Shown one piece after another: positions 62,171 through 64,000 of a stretch of DNA of 64,000 nucleotides (the first letter of the stretch is position 1; every line of letters starts with the position of its first letter). Position numbers and translations under genes: made by a program. Below the pieces are notes generated by a model. The model was not told the origin of the DNA, ran no database searches, and saw only the letters and a list, made by a program, of their open reading frames with translations. The DNA lies in assembly GCA_044463125.1 (NCBI GenBank), contig JBIQMS010000016.1, positions 15,756 to 79,755 of the forward strand, given 5' to 3'. This DNA comes from CAYMZZ01 sp044463125 (GTDB taxonomy: Bacteria; Bacteroidota; Bacteroidia; Chitinophagales; Chitinophagaceae).

Positions 62171-62815
62171 ATGAACGATATTTCGGTTTGTATTGTGGAT
62201 GATAACAGGGATCTGCGAAATGCCCTGGAGGAGATTATTAGCATGTCGGATGGCTATCAATGTGTTGGCACTATCGGTACGGCTGAGGAAGCCATCCGCT
62301 CCATTCCGGATCTGAAGCCAGATGTGGTTTTGATGGATATCAACCTCGGAACAGAAGAAAGTGGAATTGATTGCGTAAAAGCCCTCAAGCAGGTGGTTCC
62401 CGCCACCAACTTCATGATGTGTACCGTGTATGAGGAGGACGAAAAAATCTTTGAAGCGCTAAGCGCCGGCGCCAGTGGATATATTCTGAAGAAGACGGCC
62501 CCCGCGAGATTACTGGGTGCCATCCGCGAACTCTACCAGGGTGGAGCTCCCATGAGCAGCCAGATCGCCCGCAAAGTGGTTGCCGCCTTTCAAAAACAAC
62601 CCGTTATAGAAAACAGCGGACAACCCGAATTGGAAGGATTATCCAATCGGGAAAAAGAAATCCTGGAGCAATTATCCAGAGGACTGATGTACAAGGAAAT
62701 AGCCGCTGAATTATTCATCAGCCCCGAAACTGTTCGTAAACACGTTTACCATATTTACGAAAAACTACACGTTACAAACCGAATTGAAGCCGTTAACAAA
62801 TATTTTGGGCGTTAA
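62171..62815 (+). CDS. NarL/FixJ-type response regulator (REC-LuxR), orphan
   Basis: 214 residues. Receiver domain 1-120 with acidic pocket Asp10/Asp11 (VCIVDDNRD), phospho-acceptor Asp56 (VVLMDINLG), Thr in FMMCTVYEED and Lys in GYILKKTAP. The LuxR-type helix-turn-helix (about 145-210) reads LSNREKEILEQLSRGLMYKEIAAELFISPETVRKHVYHIYEKL. No histidine kinase gene is nearby, so it is an orphan in this window. A shared palindrome in front of its own promoter and of the unit that follows suggests it controls both; this is inference. Confidence 0.95.
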   Translation: MNDISVCIVDDNRDLRNALEEIISMSDGYQCVGTIGTAEEAIRSIPDLKPDVVLMDINLGTEESGIDCVKALKQVVPATNFMMCTVYEEDEKIFEALSAGASGYILKKTAPARLLGAIRELYQGGAPMSSQIARKVVAAFQKQPVIENSGQPELEGLSNREKEILEQLSRGLMYKEIAAELFISPETVRKHVYHIYEKLHVTNRIEAVNKYFGR

Positions 62816-62821
62816 GAAAAA

Positions 62822-62868
62822 TACCACAAAAGTGGTATTGGGTACCCACTTAGGATAAAGTAGCTTCG
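62822..62868 (+). promoter_or_regulatory. Second copy of the operator with a promoter, downstream of the regulator gene
   Basis: TACCAC-AAAA-GTGGTA (62822-62837), then TTG (62838-62840), 20 bases, then TAGCTTCG (62861-62868), a one-base variant of TAnnTTTG also seen in front of the 60149 gene. The TTG lies at the same place relative to the dyad as at 62136. TGGGTACCCA (62839-62848) is a further small palindrome overlapping the -33 element. Confidence 0.55.
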
Positions 62869-62872
62869 TATC

Positions 62873-62990
62873 AGATTAGGAAATTCTTTCAGATAACCTT
62901 ACCATTAACCGTAAACCTACTTTGCAAATTCTCTTGGAGGACTCTAATCAAAAACGTAAAAAAGCCACCTGAATCGGGGTGGCTTTTTTG
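62873..62990 (+). ncRNA. Candidate small RNA downstream of the response regulator
   Basis: A predicted transcript of about 115 bases runs from the promoter at 62838-62868 to the strong terminator at 62958-62989. It has no ATG in any frame on this strand; the only TTG frame (12 codons) runs into the terminator stem. The body includes ACCTTACCATTAACCG, and CTACTTTG at 62925-62932, which could be a second, inner promoter. The exact 5' end is a guess. The alternative is that this is simply the long 3' leader of the regulator mRNA. Confidence 0.4.
62958..62989 (+). terminator. Strong rho-independent terminator
   Basis: AAAAAAGCCACC (62958-62969), an 8-base loop, and GGTGGCTTTTTT (62978-62989) form a perfect 12-bp stem with a six-T tail. 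It is 143 bases past the response-regulator stop, unusually far for that gene's own terminator, which is one reason to suspect a separate transcript. Confidence 0.9.
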
Positions 62991-63122
62991 CGTTATACGT
63001 TTTACGTTGTACGTAGTACGTTTTTTGGTTTAGAGTTTAAGGTTTAAAGTTTAAAGCAATTATTTAAACCTTAAACCCTAAACCATACGTAAAACGTAGA
63101 ACGTAATACGTAAAACGTATTA
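62990..63122. repeat. Nested heptad inverted repeat overlapping the M1 peptidase stop codon
   Basis: Left arm: CGTTATA, CGTTTTA, CGTTGTA, CGTAGTA words, then TTTTTTGG, then GTTTAGA/GTTTAAG/GTTTAAA words. The spacer is short (about 63053-63065). Right arm: TTTAAACCTTAAACCCTA words, then TACGTAAAACGTAGAACG and on. The final TTA of ACGTATTA is the complement of the peptidase stop TAA. Together with the preceding 143 bases it makes up the 304-base interval after the response regulator, which holds no protein gene. Confidence 0.9.
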
Positions 63123-64000
63123 CAATTTAATCCTGTTATTCTTCCTCTCCACATCCGCCATCCTCATGCTGGGATCTATTTCGGCTATGGAAATATCAAT
63201 GATTCGCTTATCCGTTTCCACTACATACGTTTCATTCGTCCATTTCCACGCGGGGTAAACTTTGCGGGGTGTTTCATCCTCCGCGGGCTTGGCGCCATAC
63301 ATCAGGTCAAGTGGTACATAGTGTATTTCGGAAGTGCTGTCCTTGAAAGTGAGCTTCAGTTCAATGGGCATGGGCATTAAACCAATACGCTTCATGCGTA
63401 TTTTGGTTTTGCCTCCCGCTTCCCAAAGGCTGTCGAAAGCATAGTCGATGGTTTTGGTGCTGTACACCCAGTAGTGCTTGTACCAGTCCAGCTTCATATC
63501 CGCGGTTTTTTCCGCCACGCGGATGAAATCATTCACATTGGGATGCTTGAACTTCCAGGTATTATAATAATTCATCAGTATCTGGTCGCGAACCTTGTCG
63601 CCAACAACATACCCTAACTGCTCCAGGAACACCGCGCCCTTGGAATAGGAGGCGATGCTGTAAGCGAAGTTGGTATTGAAATGATCGCCGGGCGTGCTGA
63701 GTGGCTCTTCCCGACCACTGCGCACCAGGCCGAAATAGCTGCGATAACTTCCGTCCTGCACAAAACCTTCCTTTCCTTGCAGGAATGCCATCACCCTTTC
63801 GTCGGCATAGCTGGTGAACCCTTCGTCCATCCAGGGATAAAGGGTTTCATTGGTAGCCAGCACTCCATGATACCAGTTGTGTAGCCATTCGTGGAGCCAG
63901 GCTCCCGGGCTGGCCAGCAGGGTACTCATGGCGTATTCCATACCGCCGTCGCCACCATGCACAAATGAGTATTGCTTGTACGGGTAAGGACCAAAGGTTT
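63120..64000 (-). CDS. M1 family aminopeptidase (gluzincin), N-terminal part beyond window
   Basis: The last 293 residues or so are visible. The exopeptidase motif appears as GDGGMEYAM (in place of GAMEN) and the zinc site as HEWLHNWYHG with the third ligand Glu after exactly 18 residues in PWMDEGFTSYADE. A catalytic Tyr is likely in AYSIASYSKGAVFLEQL. A C-terminal beta region follows (IELKLTFKDSTSEIHYVPLDL). Reading continues past base 64000 (TFGPYPYKQYSF), so the start is missing. The variant GGMEY motif is typical of the Bacteroidota branch of M1 metallopeptidases. The stop overlaps the adjoining repeat. Confidence 0.9.
   Translation of the reverse strand, partial: TFGPYPYKQYSFVHGGDGGMEYAMSTLLASPGAWLHEWLHNWYHGVLATNETLYPWMDEGFTSYADERVMAFLQGKEGFVQDGSYRSYFGLVRSGREEPLSTPGDHFNTNFAYSIASYSKGAVFLEQLGYVVGDKVRDQILMNYYNTWKFKHPNVNDFIRVAEKTADMKLDWYKHYWVYSTKTIDYAFDSLWEAGGKTKIRMKRIGLMPMPIELKLTFKDSTSEIHYVPLDLMYGAKPAEDETPRKVYPAWKWTNETYVVETDKRIIDISIAEIDPSMRMADVERKNNRIKL

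Overview
The window is a chromosomal segment of a Bacteroidota bacterium, most likely of the Chitinophagaceae/Chitinophagales branch. The evidence is a SusC/SusD pair, a 2421-residue SprA (type IX secretion translocon), a PorE-like TPR/propeller/OmpA protein, two secreted proteins ending in a gliding-motility-type C-terminal domain, and repeated use of the Bacteroidota promoter box TAnnTTTG, often directly in front of the start codon. The taxonomic placement is inferred from gene content and style, not from a marker search.

Layout: 1-6.7 kb holds a 2-oxoacid dehydrogenase E1 (cut by the left edge), an FAH-family hydrolase, the prs-rplY-pth group, a small membrane protein, radC and a DUF3467 gene. 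6.8-12.5 kb is a SusC/SusD/DUF1735 uptake operon. 12.6-15.6 kb is a pair of envelope proteins, one with a ComEA-like helix-hairpin-helix. 15.8-17.4 kb is folD-queE. 17.6-23.9 kb is one giant alpha-2-macroglobulin with a SusC-type TonB plug domain spliced in just before the A2M domain. 24-36 kb holds a PorE-like protein, dprA, guaB, lnt, an alpha/beta hydrolase and two type IX cargo proteins. 36.2-37.7 kb holds an SDR gene and a small exported protein.

37.7-49.3 kb is the most interesting metabolic locus. Ten tightly overlapping minus-strand genes encode sugar-nucleotide enzymes (WbpA/B/D/E-like), a second aminotransferase, an epimerase, an N-formyltransferase, a polyprenyl-phosphate glycosyltransferase, an SMR-type small flippase and an unrecognised two-Rossmann protein. 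A divergent GT-C membrane glycosyltransferase sits next to them. Together they look like an Arn-like module: make a (formyl)amino sugar, load it on a lipid carrier, flip it, transfer it outside. 49.6-57.5 kb is sprA-ruvA. 57.6-61.9 kb holds a trans-sulfuration enzyme, fabH, a glycosyltransferase and rsmG. 62.1-63 kb holds an orphan LuxR-type response regulator, followed by a candidate small RNA with the same palindromic operator. The right edge cuts an M1 peptidase.

Across the window nearly every longer gap between genes is filled by modular inverted repeats built from heptanucleotide tandem words, (ACGTNNT)n, (TTTARRG)n and (CGTGANN)n. They are nested as outer arm, inner arm, loop, inner arm, outer arm, and in several cases they supply the stop codon of the neighbouring gene. 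I recognise no described element with this structure in this phylum; the closest analogy is the heptanucleotide STRR sequences of filamentous cyanobacteria. No tRNA, rRNA, CRISPR array, transposase or prophage gene was seen.
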